Origin: Paramoeba atlantica
Lineage: Eukaryota; Discosea
Assembly (NCBI GenBank): GCA_977017575.1
Contig: CDRNVI010000023.1
Span: 62,001 to 126,000 of the forward strand
Length of the DNA stretch: 64,000 nt
Direction of reading: 5' to 3'
The notes beneath the pieces are model-generated. The model made no database searches and was not told the DNA's origin. It saw only the letters and a program-made list of their open reading frames with translations. Below, piece by piece: positions 1 to 9,367 of the stretch; position 1 is the stretch's first letter; the number at the start of each line of letters is the position of its first letter. The position numbers and the translations under genes were made by a program.

Positions 1-1
1 A

Positions 2-2578
2 CCTTCTCCCCCAGCTCTTTCATCAGATGCAATCGTGCCAACTTTAGCTGAAGCAAATTCTTCCGAATCTGTTTCATCTACTACTCCTTCAGTTACTTCG
101 GTTCGTGCCAAGAGAACCAATTCGGCGAAGAAGAATAGAACTGCCATGCAGCGAGATGCTTCCACGGAAGCAGCAGATGGTCCTACCCAGAGCAGATTTG
201 AAATTTCCGATAACGTTCCGTCAGGGAGTTATGTTCCTGTCTCAGTACGACGAGAGTGTACCGCGAGGCTTGAAGAGGAAATGTCGTCCTCTCCATCACA
301 ACAGGCAAGCTCTGTAAGGCAAGTAGTTCGAAAACAGCTTGTACAGGACCCAATGCGGTTTCCCCGTATTTCGACAAAATTCTTTCGTGAACGCTGCTTG
401 GGAATGGATACCCCGCCTGGTAGAACGAAAGATTTGGAGAAGAAAAACAAAGAGTGTCGCGAATACGCCGAGAAATATCCTCGGCCCCATCTCGTGAATA
501 CCATGGGCCAGCGGACTCACATAAAGTGTCGCGACTGTCCGTGGTGGAGTCATTCGCTCCATAACAACCATTACTATCACCATATCAATCACACTTGTTT
601 AGTGCGCGAGGGACAGAGAATCGCAAACGAACCGGAACTTTTTTCACTGACCCCGAACGACAATTCAATGAGTGTAAATGTTTTTGTTCGTCGCTGCGTT
701 CCCTGTCTTGTGGCAAAGACGAACTTGTCATGCAAAGCTGCACACGCTTTACTTCGTAACTATGAAGAATTACGCCCCAAGCGAGCAAATACTGAAGAAA
801 TTCTCAATGCACTCGGCAACAATCACAGGGTCATGCGTGATTGGGAGAAGGACTTGGCCAACGAAATATGGGAAAAAATGATTTCAAAAATCGATATTCA
901 TCCTTTCTTCGGGGTAGCTGTGGATGCTGGGGTTGATTCCGTGCTCAACGAGCACGTATTAGTAGGGGTGGTGTATGTTTCAGATGAGCAATATCTATTA
1001 CCACCCATGTATCATCCGAAGCGGAAGGCATTCAACGGCAAAGAAACAGCTGAGAGTTTGGTTAATACATTGAATTCTATTCTCGGCATTACCCTGGTAC
1101 GAAAAATGAGGTTTTTAATGGTGGATGGCTGTGCCGTTAACCACGTGGCCCGTGATGAGGCAGAAGGAGAATTAAAAAGAATATATGATCGCGTTCAAAG
1201 AATTGGGGAGTCGGACTGGATAAACTTCGGAAACCGGGCCGTGGACATGATGCCACACGTCTCCTTACTATCTTGCTTTGGTCATTTTCTCAATAACCTC
1301 GCGATGGATGCGATGAAACCCTTTCAGGAAACACCCCTTTTTGAACTTAAAAAGCTCTTCAGACAAACATTTTATGGACATGACAAGATCTGTACGAAGA
1401 AGGGGCGGTATCGTGGTGTGGCCCTAGACGTTCTTCTTGGATCTTTCGACGAAGAAACTAACAAAGCGGAACAATTTTTCACTCAATGGTATGGGGGGCT
1501 GTCTAGCAATAAACTGGACGATGAATATCAGACAGAGCTGGTGTGTCAGCTTCGCAGCAGCGTACAAATTTTGAAACAATATGCGCCCGATGAAGCTGAT
1601 ATAATTTTGGCGGAACTGAACGCTCAGCATGAAAATATTCCTCGCTGTCGTGACGCACTTTCATTGTATGGACCTCAAGTAATTGAAGCTGTTCGTAGAG
1701 CAAAGGATGTACACGGCATTACGGCTCCTAAGTTAGGGGGAGTTACTCGCTGGTGCCATGATAAGTTCAGCAGCATTTCCTTCTTTTCTACTCAGTTACC
1801 TACTGTTGTCGCGTTCCTGAAGCAAGAACTGGAAAACCCCCGAGTTTGTCAGTCTGTACGTAAGTGTGCGGATCTTATTGCTCGGGAAGGGGTAGATAAC
1901 CTGGCGACTTCCGCAAAATATTTTCTTGAAGAACTAGCTCCTATCCAGAAAGCGTTACAAAAATTTTCGGATTTAGACGGTACGCCTTTAGCAACGGGAG
2001 TTTGGCCAACTTTAGAAAGATTACGGAAGGCTAGTCGGGTGGGAAGCTGCAGTGAAGCTTTTGAATGTGCCCTCAAGCATCACATAAATCGACTTTCAGT
2101 TCATCACAATATGAAATATTGGGAAGACGTCATGTGGTTTGCACCGGATTTCATTGCACTACGCGCCCGGAAAGCCGGTCTCGAACCAATTCATTTCAGT
2201 CGTGCTAACGACCTTTTTCGAGGCGGTTCTCCCATTTTTCAAATTACGGAAAATGAATGGAATGAATATGTGAATTGCGTCGACTACGAATGGGATTCGC
2301 GAGTGCACAAGTGCGAATTGCATTGGTGGCAAACAGTTGGAGTCTACAAATACCCAGGTATACATCAAGCGGCGATACATTATTTATGGGTACCCCCTTT
2401 AGTGACGAAATGTGATTCTTGGATGTCGGTTATGAACACCAAGTACAACTCCCGTCAATCATCCATGGGCACTCAAACAGTACAAAACTCTATGCTGTTA
2501 CGGGGGAACTACGACAAACTCGGGTATCTTGACAATTTGGAACAGTTAGGATCAGCGGGAAATGGGGATTCGGTGTAA
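2..2578 (+). CDS. hAT-like transposase or domesticated derivative, 5' partial
   Basis: Open from the window edge; the frame is already open at base 2, so the true start lies upstream and only the C-terminal ~858 residues are seen. Counting from the GTG at 35: a Cys/His cluster (C165, C168 and several His up to C188) looks like a BED-type zinc finger; then an RNase H-like fold with a DG-x-x-VN segment, a CFGHFLNN block (the hAT C-x-x-H motif) and a VTRW block; the C-terminus has WW..VGVYKYP..HQAAIHYLWVP and a later RQSS, which resemble the hATC dimerisation domain. No internal stop. It lies on the same strand as the host genes, so it may be a domesticated gene as easily as a live element; no terminal repeats could be assigned because the left side is cut off. 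Confidence 0.7.
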   Translation, partial: PSPPALSSDAIVPTLAEANSSESVSSTTPSVTSVRAKRTNSAKKNRTAMQRDASTEAADGPTQSRFEISDNVPSGSYVPVSVRRECTARLEEEMSSSPSQQASSVRQVVRKQLVQDPMRFPRISTKFFRERCLGMDTPPGRTKDLEKKNKECREYAEKYPRPHLVNTMGQRTHIKCRDCPWWSHSLHNNHYYHHINHTCLVREGQRIANEPELFSLTPNDNSMSVNVFVRRCVPCLVAKTNLSCKAAHALLRNYEELRPKRANTEEILNALGNNHRVMRDWEKDLANEIWEKMISKIDIHPFFGVAVDAGVDSVLNEHVLVGVVYVSDEQYLLPPMYHPKRKAFNGKETAESLVNTLNSILGITLVRKMRFLMVDGCAVNHVARDEAEGELKRIYDRVQRIGESDWINFGNRAVDMMPHVSLLSCFGHFLNNLAMDAMKPFQETPLFELKKLFRQTFYGHDKICTKKGRYRGVALDVLLGSFDEETNKAEQFFTQWYGGLSSNKLDDEYQTELVCQLRSSVQILKQYAPDEADIILAELNAQHENIPRCRDALSLYGPQVIEAVRRAKDVHGITAPKLGGVTRWCHDKFSSISFFSTQLPTVVAFLKQELENPRVCQSVRKCADLIAREGVDNLATSAKYFLEELAPIQKALQKFSDLDGTPLATGVWPTLERLRKASRVGSCSEAFECALKHHINRLSVHHNMKYWEDVMWFAPDFIALRARKAGLEPIHFSRANDLFRGGSPIFQITENEWNEYVNCVDYEWDSRVHKCELHWWQTVGVYKYPGIHQAAIHYLWVPPLVTKCDSWMSVMNTKYNSRQSSMGTQTVQNSMLLRGNYDKLGYLDNLEQLGSAGNGDSV

Positions 2579-3372
2579 CTTCTTTCAAGCTTCCGAATTA
2601 CTTAATGGCTCCTGATGCGAGTCTGCTTTTTTTCTGATACGTCATAAATTCATAACCCATTATAATATTGTTATATTGTATTACTGTATAATTATTTATG
2701 TATGGATGTTTCATGTATTGTTCGGAAACTGGTATTTTCTGGGGTTTTTTCCATGTTTTGTCTCATACTTCAGGACCATTAAGGCTAAACTTTTTCCCCA
2801 CACTTAAATTTTTCTTGTATTATTGCAACGCGAGATATTTTGTGCTTAGCTATACGGCAACAGTAAACGTCATAAGCTTATACTATGATAATGACTAGTA
2901 CAGTCATAATTTTCCGTATCTTTTTATTAAACTTCATTAATTACGTATTTGAACATGTTTCAAATAAAAGGTGACGCATTTAACACGGTTAGAACTTCCT
3001 AGCGGTCTGACGAACAATCTGACGACAACCATACGTTGCTACTTTCTTATTCTCTGGTAGTCATCTATTCGTCCGAATACCATAGCAAATTACTGTAGTG
3101 AAAAGAATCCGTCGATCGAAACATTTTTTCAAGTGCTGCACATGAACACAAGAATCCCCCATTTTTTTCCTTCGTTCGACGTCGAAAGACCCATTTTTTC
3201 GACGTCGAAAGGCATTCGAAGACGTCGAATTGCAATTTTCGACGTCGAATGACAGCTATGACACATGGAATATAAAAATATTTAGTTGTGCTTAATGATG
3301 CTTGATTTACTTGGTACTAAGTTCGGGGTGTGATATTATTAGTCATGCGCAACTAACATACAATTTTCTCGA
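2579..3372. other. AT-rich spacer downstream of the hAT-like gene
   Basis: About 790 bp without a convincing gene. It holds AT-rich sequence and, near its right end, a cluster of a 12 bp palindrome described separately. The 3' end of the hAT-like element, if it is one, could fall here. Confidence 0.5.
3175..3249. repeat. Cluster of the palindrome TTCGACGTCGAA
   Basis: Three perfect copies of the self-complementary 12-mer (starting near 3175, 3198 and 3238) plus one partial copy (GACGTCGAA near 3221) within 75 bp. It could be a subterminal transposase-binding cluster for the upstream hAT-like element or a protein-binding site; neither is shown by the sequence alone. Confidence 0.7.
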
Positions 3373-4659
3373 ATGCCACCCACTGTCAGTACGTCGTTCG
3401 GGGGCATACAAGTCCCAACGCGCGGCTGGAGATTCCTTCTTTTGCTATCCAATCTCTCCCCAAACATCACCTCCGAACATCTGGTTGAAATTTCGAAAGC
3501 CGCTTTTTCCTCTCACGCCGGAACCCCTTCTCTTCACGAGCCACTGCTTGTCATCGCAGCTCGACCTTTTACCAAAGAGTTTGCTGGTAATCTTCGTGTT
3601 CCAGATCCTGGATTTCAATCCGCTTTGAATACTTCAAACAACACAACCGGTGACAATCCGGAGGGTAAAGAACAGACGTCGGTCCCTTCGTTGGATATGA
3701 GGCCGCAATTCGAACTCCACACTTCCAAACGTCGCGATGCGGTTCGTCTGTGGGCCATTCTAGGCGGATCCCTACTGGAGGGTCGACCTCTACATGTTAC
3801 ATTGAATGTCGCACACATTGAGCCTCACAAAGATCTTCTCCCGCTCGGGGACTACCGATTCAACTCAAATTCCGATATTGCCAGCGCGGAGCGCGTCCTG
3901 CTGCGTCAACCGTTACGACTGCACCCCCTCCCCCTCACAGGAATCCATGAATTTGACCCCACAAAGGCGCCCAAACCGCCCCATGTCGATACCCGAACCC
4001 ATCGGTCTGCTGAACACTCCGAAAACAAAAGGGGTCGCTACGATCGACGCCGTAGTCTCTCCCCCGACCGACACAATCCTCAACCTCAACGCATCTCACG
4101 TTATCACAATACGCAACGAACTCGATATTCTCCCTCACGACGCTCGTACAGTCCGAGAGGCCTACGTTCCTCTCGTTCCCCGTATGACCGTAGAAGAAGA
4201 AGTCCGACTCGCCGGTACTCACCGGACTCTCCCCCTCATCTTTATCGTTATCCTCATGATCGTGATTATGCGGATAACGATCGAAGGGATCGTTCACGTG
4301 TGCGCCGACGTGAGGATTCATTTTCACGAATGAGTCCACAACGCTCCCGTAGTCACTCCAACGGGTCTCGCTCTCATCACGGAGAGCGACCAAGAGGTAC
4401 AAGAAGGGGAGAGGAGTCGATACAACGACAAAGAGAGGGGGCTCATTTGTCGGGATGCCCCATAGAGGGGTCGATGGAAAGAAACGACAGAGTCGTTCGT
4501 TGTCCTCGCTCTCCCCCTCCCTTGGAAAAGTCTCCAAGCTTAGAGGAGTGGCGGAAAGGGCAATATCCGAAATCACCTCCGCCGTTACCTCTGGGTAATC
4601 ATGGGGGTGCAATGGAGAGTGCGGTACGTAGGCCAAGATCTCCCCCTCCGCTGCCATGA
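3373..4659 (+). CDS. SR-type RNA-binding protein with a split RRM and an RS domain
   Basis: 428 residues. The N-terminus reads WRFLLLLSNLSPNITSEHL, a plausible RNP2 strand and first helix of an RRM; around residue 130 VRLWAILGGSLLEGRPLHV resembles the last helix and strand of an RRM, so the domain appears to hold a long insert. Residues ~205-370 are rich in Arg-Ser and Ser-Pro dipeptides (RRRSPTRRYSP and similar), followed by SPPP repeats (RSPPPL, KSPPPLP) to the end. This layout, RRM then RS, resembles RNPS1-like or other SR proteins acting in pre-mRNA or mRNA metabolism. The start is the first ATG of the frame. A long antisense open frame over the RS region is a codon artefact. The family call is good; the exact orthologue is unknown. 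Confidence 0.7.
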   Translation: MPPTVSTSFGGIQVPTRGWRFLLLLSNLSPNITSEHLVEISKAAFSSHAGTPSLHEPLLVIAARPFTKEFAGNLRVPDPGFQSALNTSNNTTGDNPEGKEQTSVPSLDMRPQFELHTSKRRDAVRLWAILGGSLLEGRPLHVTLNVAHIEPHKDLLPLGDYRFNSNSDIASAERVLLRQPLRLHPLPLTGIHEFDPTKAPKPPHVDTRTHRSAEHSENKRGRYDRRRSLSPDRHNPQPQRISRYHNTQRTRYSPSRRSYSPRGLRSSRSPYDRRRRSPTRRYSPDSPPHLYRYPHDRDYADNDRRDRSRVRRREDSFSRMSPQRSRSHSNGSRSHHGERPRGTRRGEESIQRQREGAHLSGCPIEGSMERNDRVVRCPRSPPPLEKSPSLEEWRKGQYPKSPPPLPLGNHGGAMESAVRRPRSPPPLP

Positions 4660-5005
4660 GGCCGTGGGTGGAAGGGAAAACCTGTCTCTGTTTTAAAGGG
4701 GGAAAAGGGGGAGCGAGGCAGAAAATGGGGTGGGCAGGAAGAAGGGGTTACGGAGGCGATGAGGAACGGAGCGGGGAAAGAAGTAGGATGCGATGGAAGG
4801 TTTATTTCGGTGTCGAGTCGAGATGCGTGTGAGTAGAAACTTTTTTATGATTTAGTTTCTTGGTCAAGGTGAGTATGTAACCTACTATGGGTGATGTTTT
4901 CACGAATGAACAGAATGAAAAGTGTTCTCTTGGTACAAGACGATTAAAGAATGTTACGAGATACCCAAATACAGAAAGTCGTTATCATAGACCATCTATT
5001 CAACA
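4660..5005. other. Intergenic spacer, purine-rich then AT-rich
   Basis: The first ~150 bp after the SR gene is strongly G-rich on the + strand, consistent with a 3' UTR; nothing else recognised before the LRR start. Confidence 0.5.
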
Positions 5006-5716
5006 ATGCCTCAGAAACAAGTGAAACTCTTCTTATTTCCGATACTATTTGTTGATATGTTACAGGCAACGTTGGCCGCAGACCAGAATTTGCGTCCCCT
5101 TCGGGCTGCGAAAGTGCGAAACTTACCCCAAACCGCTCCACAAATTGTCGCCATGATACACTTTGTGCAGGGAATGGAAGTATTACATCGTACGTGGAAT
5201 GCGGCTGTCCCGGTATGTAGATGGTCTGGAATAACATGCGATGCAGAATACAAAATCGTAAGTATCGACTGGTGTGCCAGAGCCCTAAAAGGTACAGTCC
5301 AGTTTGAAGAGTTGCCGACCTCTGTAAAACGTATTGATCTTAGTGACGAGGATGGGCACGTCTACATGTATAGAATGCAAGCGGTGAACTATAATGAAAA
5401 TTTGCTGCAGGGAAATTTGCCTCTGTACCGTCTTCCGAACACCATAAAAACTTTGCGACTCACTCGTAATTTATTTTCTGGGGAAGTTGATTTACCGCAT
5501 CTTCCGCCACAACTAGAAGAGCTGTATTTGGCGTTTAATGAATTTGAAGGTCTTGTCGAGTTCCACGATCTGCCTCAGAGTTTACGAACCGTGCGTCTCG
5601 ATGGAAATAAGAAACTTTACGGAGTTATCCATAGAAATCTCCTTCCCCCTGCATTGCAGTCGGCGTGGGGCATTACAATGACTGATACGAGATTGCTCCA
5701 CTGGATCAGCTTTTAG
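5006..5716 (+). CDS. Secreted or surface leucine-rich-repeat protein
   Basis: 236 residues. Residues 1-25 form a likely signal peptide (KLFLFPILFVDML then ATLAA). A capping segment with PVCRWSGITC follows, like the N-terminal LRR caps of plant LRR proteins and of trypanosomatid PSA/GP46 surface antigens. Four or five repeats then follow the pattern LPxxLxxLxLxxNxFxGxVDLxxLP. There is no C-terminal membrane segment, so it may be secreted. It belongs to the same family as the genes starting at 16801, 28232, 38763 and 42145. Repeat pattern and cap are seen directly; a surface or extracellular role is inferred from the signal peptide and the PSA resemblance; ligand unknown. Confidence 0.8.
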   Translation: MPQKQVKLFLFPILFVDMLQATLAADQNLRPLRAAKVRNLPQTAPQIVAMIHFVQGMEVLHRTWNAAVPVCRWSGITCDAEYKIVSIDWCARALKGTVQFEELPTSVKRIDLSDEDGHVYMYRMQAVNYNENLLQGNLPLYRLPNTIKTLRLTRNLFSGEVDLPHLPPQLEELYLAFNEFEGLVEFHDLPQSLRTVRLDGNKKLYGVIHRNLLPPALQSAWGITMTDTRLLHWISF

Positions 5717-6304
5717 ATGATTGAATTGATTGAAAAGAATGGTTTGTTTTTTGCGAGGTTATAAAGAAAAATAGGGAAGTGGAAAACGAGTAAGCGGAAA
5801 GGGGGGAAAGGAGAAAGTGGAAAGTATTTTTCTTTTTGAGTCGCAAAAGAACAAAAAGAAATTGAAAGTATTCTTCACAAAAATGGCCGACACAAAAAGT
5901 ATTGTATTTATAAGTGTCGACCAAAAATTCGTGGTCGATACTAATAATACAATACTTTTTGGCGGGGGTGTATAACTGACAATCTCGGGCAGTTGCCCGA
6001 AAAATAAAAGTTTACTTAAACAAACACATTGAAAATATGTTTCGAAACATTCGAAAAGCATAATTCTTGTAAGAATACAATACAAGCTCCCCTTCCTAGA
6101 CGTATCCGATTGCCTCAATTATCTTTGCAAAAAGTAAAGATGTCACGGACTGGCAATTTACTGTAAAGAAGATTGCAACTCTCTCAGTATTTTTAGGGCG
6201 ATTTGTACTTTATCCTGTTTGTTTCCACTTAGTTTTTGAACAAGACGGACTCATCAGTTAGACTAACATTACTAGAATTATTGATTTAGTTCGCGATAAA
6301 CTTA
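5717..6304. other. Intergenic spacer
   Basis: AT-rich, with A/G-rich and T-rich tracts. Pyrimidine-rich stretches with AG near 6220-6260 may serve as the trans-splice acceptor of the next gene. No other feature recognised. Confidence 0.5.
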
Positions 6305-7570
6305 ATGGAAGCCTCCAAGGCATTCTGCATAATTACCAATGTCCCGGAGGAGGTGACATCTGATGCTTTCATCGAATATTTTGAGAGCTGTGGAGAAATT
6401 ACTCAACACCGATTTATTTCGAACTGTTCAGCAGAGCTTTACTTCGCCTCCGCTGACTCTTTGATGCTAGCCGAGACGTTATGCCAGAGTACTGAACTGT
6501 TAGGGAAACGACTAAATTATGTTAAAGAGCATTTCGGAGAAAATTCTTTCCCATTACAACAAGTGCAACCGAAAAGCACAAATACGGAAAACACGCCGCT
6601 CACCGCAGACTCTCCACTTCCCCAGCCGCTAGGAGTACCACATTTTTCCGAGTCTCCAGTAATTTCACATTTGAGCCATATATTGGAACAGAATTCTCGT
6701 GATCGAGAGGTAGATCACACTGAACATGCAGTAAGCAATGCAAATTTCCATGGAGAAACCAAACGACGACGCAGCCCTGACGAAATAAATATCAGCACGC
6801 GTTCTCGCGAGAATAGCTCCGAAAACAAAGGAGAGAATCCTTCTGTTCGAGAAGTCCATGAAGACATTAAGGTAGCGAACGTACCTAGTAGCATTTGTCC
6901 CCGCGAACTGCATCCCGATACGTCACAGAAATTTAGCTATGAAAAAAGAGTTCTCGATCGGACCACTCTCTGTCGTAATATTTTATCTAGCGACTTCTGC
7001 CATTTCGGGAACAGATGTCACTTTGGTCACAGCTACGCAGAAATTATAGATGCCCTCGAAAAGATGTGCAAGCTCCCGAAACGTGAGTCCTCGTCAGCCA
7101 GGGCTCTCTCTCAGCTGATACAACCTCCCCGGAACCCTCCTGCTCTTCCAGTAGGATTTCACGACGAACAGGCAGTGAATAAATTATCTCGACGAGTAGA
7201 AATCTGTCGTAATCTGCTGAACGAAGGGAAATGCTTTAAGGAACAGGAATGTGCCTATGCGCACAGCGGTTTGGAAATAAAAGCAGCAGTTGAAATTTTG
7301 CAGGACTTTTATCGCCAACGCCGAGGTCAAGCATTGGAGAGTAACTTCACGCCTCCTGACACCAAAACAGGAAAAATCACAATGCTAGCCAATTTGAAGC
7401 CACCGGCTCGTGATGTTCGACGAGCGATCGAGTCGCAAATACCTAAGGACACTTTAAAGACATTTAAAAAATGGGGAAAATTGATTAAAGGGAATCAGAA
7501 AATAGAAAAACCGAAAAAAAGAAACCTACCACCTTCTGTAGCAACTCGCCCTCGTAAACGCCGAAAGTAA
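6305..7570 (+). CDS. RNA-binding protein: RRM-like domain plus two CCCH zinc fingers
   Basis: 421 residues. Residues 5-78 look like an RRM (FCIITNVPEEVTSDAFIEYF, later LGKRLNYV). Residues ~80-215 are low-complexity linker. Two C-x8-C-x5-C-x3-H fingers follow: C223, C232, C238, H242 and C301, C310, C316, H320, each starting with a CRN sequence and followed by a helix of the same length. The C-terminus is strongly basic (KKWGKLIKGN, ending PRKRRK), a possible nuclear localisation signal. CCCH proteins of this size are common post-transcriptional regulators in kinetoplastids, where genes are transcribed polycistronically. The two fingers being spaced ~78 residues apart with similar flanks suggests an internal duplication. 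A specific orthologue is not assigned. Confidence 0.85.
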   Translation: MEASKAFCIITNVPEEVTSDAFIEYFESCGEITQHRFISNCSAELYFASADSLMLAETLCQSTELLGKRLNYVKEHFGENSFPLQQVQPKSTNTENTPLTADSPLPQPLGVPHFSESPVISHLSHILEQNSRDREVDHTEHAVSNANFHGETKRRRSPDEINISTRSRENSSENKGENPSVREVHEDIKVANVPSSICPRELHPDTSQKFSYEKRVLDRTTLCRNILSSDFCHFGNRCHFGHSYAEIIDALEKMCKLPKRESSSARALSQLIQPPRNPPALPVGFHDEQAVNKLSRRVEICRNLLNEGKCFKEQECAYAHSGLEIKAAVEILQDFYRQRRGQALESNFTPPDTKTGKITMLANLKPPARDVRRAIESQIPKDTLKTFKKWGKLIKGNQKIEKPKKRNLPPSVATRPRKRRK

Positions 7571-7998
7571 ATGGCTCAACTTTTCGTAACTGCACGTATG
7601 AGTTGTATAAAGCTTGTAGAGTGTTTCAAATCAAAGTATGGAGTTTAAAACTGTAGACTTCCTCCTGTGAATATCCAAACAGTGCTGCACACAGGAAGCT
7701 TGCAAAAGCCACGACATTCAATTCGGATCTCACCCTTCCGTATTGACATTACGGAATGACATTAAATGGCATTCCTCAAATATAGTAAACTTTACTATAT
7801 TTATAGGCTTTACTAAGTAAAGCCTTTTGCCACTAGTTCAGTATACAGTGTAGATTTTTTTGTGCAGTAGAACACTGACAATAAGATCCTAATGAAGAAG
7901 ACACCATTGCATTTTTAGTATGGAACATAAGTTGGAGTTTTGAAAACCTTAGCCTGTAGCAAATTTTACTTTACTGATTCAAATCGAAACAGTCTGAT
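7571..7998. other. Intergenic spacer
   Basis: 428 bp, AT-rich; contains short repeats around AAGTTTACTATATTT and TTTACTAAGTAAAG at 7780-7830. No gene seen. Confidence 0.45.
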
Positions 7999-8727
7999 AT
8001 GTGTTCTGCACCATGGAATACGATAGAGAATGATCCAGAAATTTTTGTTAACATGATACGTCGTTGGGGTGTAGAAAAGGTTAACGTGCAGGAAATTTAC
8101 AGTCTGGAGGAGGATACCTATCTCAGTGATTCTTCCGTGATGGGGCTTGTTTTTCTGTTTCAACCAGCCACTATGGGGGCAAAAGAACAGAGTTCCTCTG
8201 AATCCACAAACAAGGAAGACTCCGTCGAGAGCGAAATAATACAGTCTGCCCGCAGACACATTTATTTTGCGCAGCAAACCACGAAGAATGCATGCGCCAC
8301 GCACGCATTACTTCATGTATTGTTCAATCAGGAGCACACGCAGGACACACTCAGTGACGACTTGACTCAATTGTATATGGAAACAACATCCAGTGATCCG
8401 ATTCGACGTGGGAATGCCATTGGCAGAAACGTATTACTCCGAGAAGTTCATAATAGCCTTGGTGCTGTGAACCGACACGCAGAAGGGGTCACTACAAAGG
8501 GAGATGTCCCAGAAGACTATCATTACGTTGCTTATGTCCCATTAGAAGGGCATCTGTGGGAACTTGACGGTCTGGAGCCCCAGCCCATTCACTGCGGAGA
8601 GCTCCATTCATCAGACAAGGATTGGTTAAAATTGGCCATGCGAGTGGTGTCTCTGCGAATACAAAGATTAGCAGATCGCATGCACTCTACTTTCCCTGGC
8701 TTTAGCCTCCTTGCTATTACAAAATAA
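7999..8727 (+). CDS. Ubiquitin C-terminal hydrolase, peptidase C12, UCHL5/BAP1-like catalytic domain
   Basis: 242 residues. The N-terminus (WNTIENDPEIFVNMIRRWGV, then VNVQEIYSLEED, then GLVFLFQ) is the standard start of the C12 fold. The active-site residues are all visible: oxyanion Q93, nucleophile C99 in NACATHALL, H175 in DYHYVAYV and D190 in LWELDGLE. These enzymes cleave ubiquitin from small adducts or the ends of chains; UCHL5 works on the proteasome and INO80. The sequence around the Cys is closest to UCHL5, but this protein stops right after the catalytic domain (FSLLAIT-K), with no C-terminal ULD tail, so proteasome docking through that tail is unlikely. The ~30-residue linker at 57-84 is rich in Ser and Glu. 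Start chosen as the first ATG, which begins the fold. Confidence 0.92.
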   Translation: MCSAPWNTIENDPEIFVNMIRRWGVEKVNVQEIYSLEEDTYLSDSSVMGLVFLFQPATMGAKEQSSSESTNKEDSVESEIIQSARRHIYFAQQTTKNACATHALLHVLFNQEHTQDTLSDDLTQLYMETTSSDPIRRGNAIGRNVLLREVHNSLGAVNRHAEGVTTKGDVPEDYHYVAYVPLEGHLWELDGLEPQPIHCGELHSSDKDWLKLAMRVVSLRIQRLADRMHSTFPGFSLLAITK

Positions 8728-8969
8728 GTTTCAATAGTCAATTTTCTGCTGCTTCATGTCTTTAATGGAATGTATTTAATGGACAGAAACTAAATATTTT
8801 TGTGCTTTATGGCCACCACATACATGCACGTAACTTTGTATAATGTACATGCACGTAGCTTTGGCCTGTTGTGCACTGTCCGCCCCACATGCACGTGTAC
8901 GTAACCGTTTGACCCGGCTATGCGCAAAATTGGGGCTTAAATTAGGGAAGTAAGGGCTTACGGGCAACC

Positions 8970-9340
8970 AATTTTTTTCAAAAATTATTTTTGAAAAACC
9001 ACAGAAGGGGTAGCCGGGGACCCAAAGGGGCCTTTTTATGTTGGAAGAATGGTGTGGTTAAAGTCGCATGCTCTACCCATTTCGTTCTGTGGGCTATAAT
9101 TCATACCTACGAGTAATTCCTCACATGCAAATGTCGGATTTAGTGCTCTGAGAGCAAAGATACCCCCATTTTTACCCAAAAATCGACTATTTTAGGCTCA
9201 AATCATTTCGGTTTCTTCGGCTTTCCTGGACAAGTTTTCTTTTTTAGCCGCTTCGTTAAACGCGGAGGTAGTTAGCGCGCAGCATGAGCGACTTCTACTT
9301 TAAAAACAATCACCGGGTTTAACGAAGCGACTAATACTGC
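8970..9340 (+). repeat. Decayed copy of repeat family A
   Basis: Matches the complete copy at 62849-63772 in several blocks: the CTCTACCC block, the ATGTCGGATTTAGTGCTCTG block, and the terminal hairpin with CTTCGTTAAACGCGG and its complement. The middle is deleted and sequence drift is high, so this is an old copy. Confidence 0.7.
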
Positions 9341-9367
9341 ATAGGGTGCCTTGTGTAGTGCCTTATA

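Noticed and set aside
3935-4657. 240-codon minus-strand frame under the SR gene
   Set aside because: Antisense of Arg/Ser codons often lacks stops; no recognisable domain.
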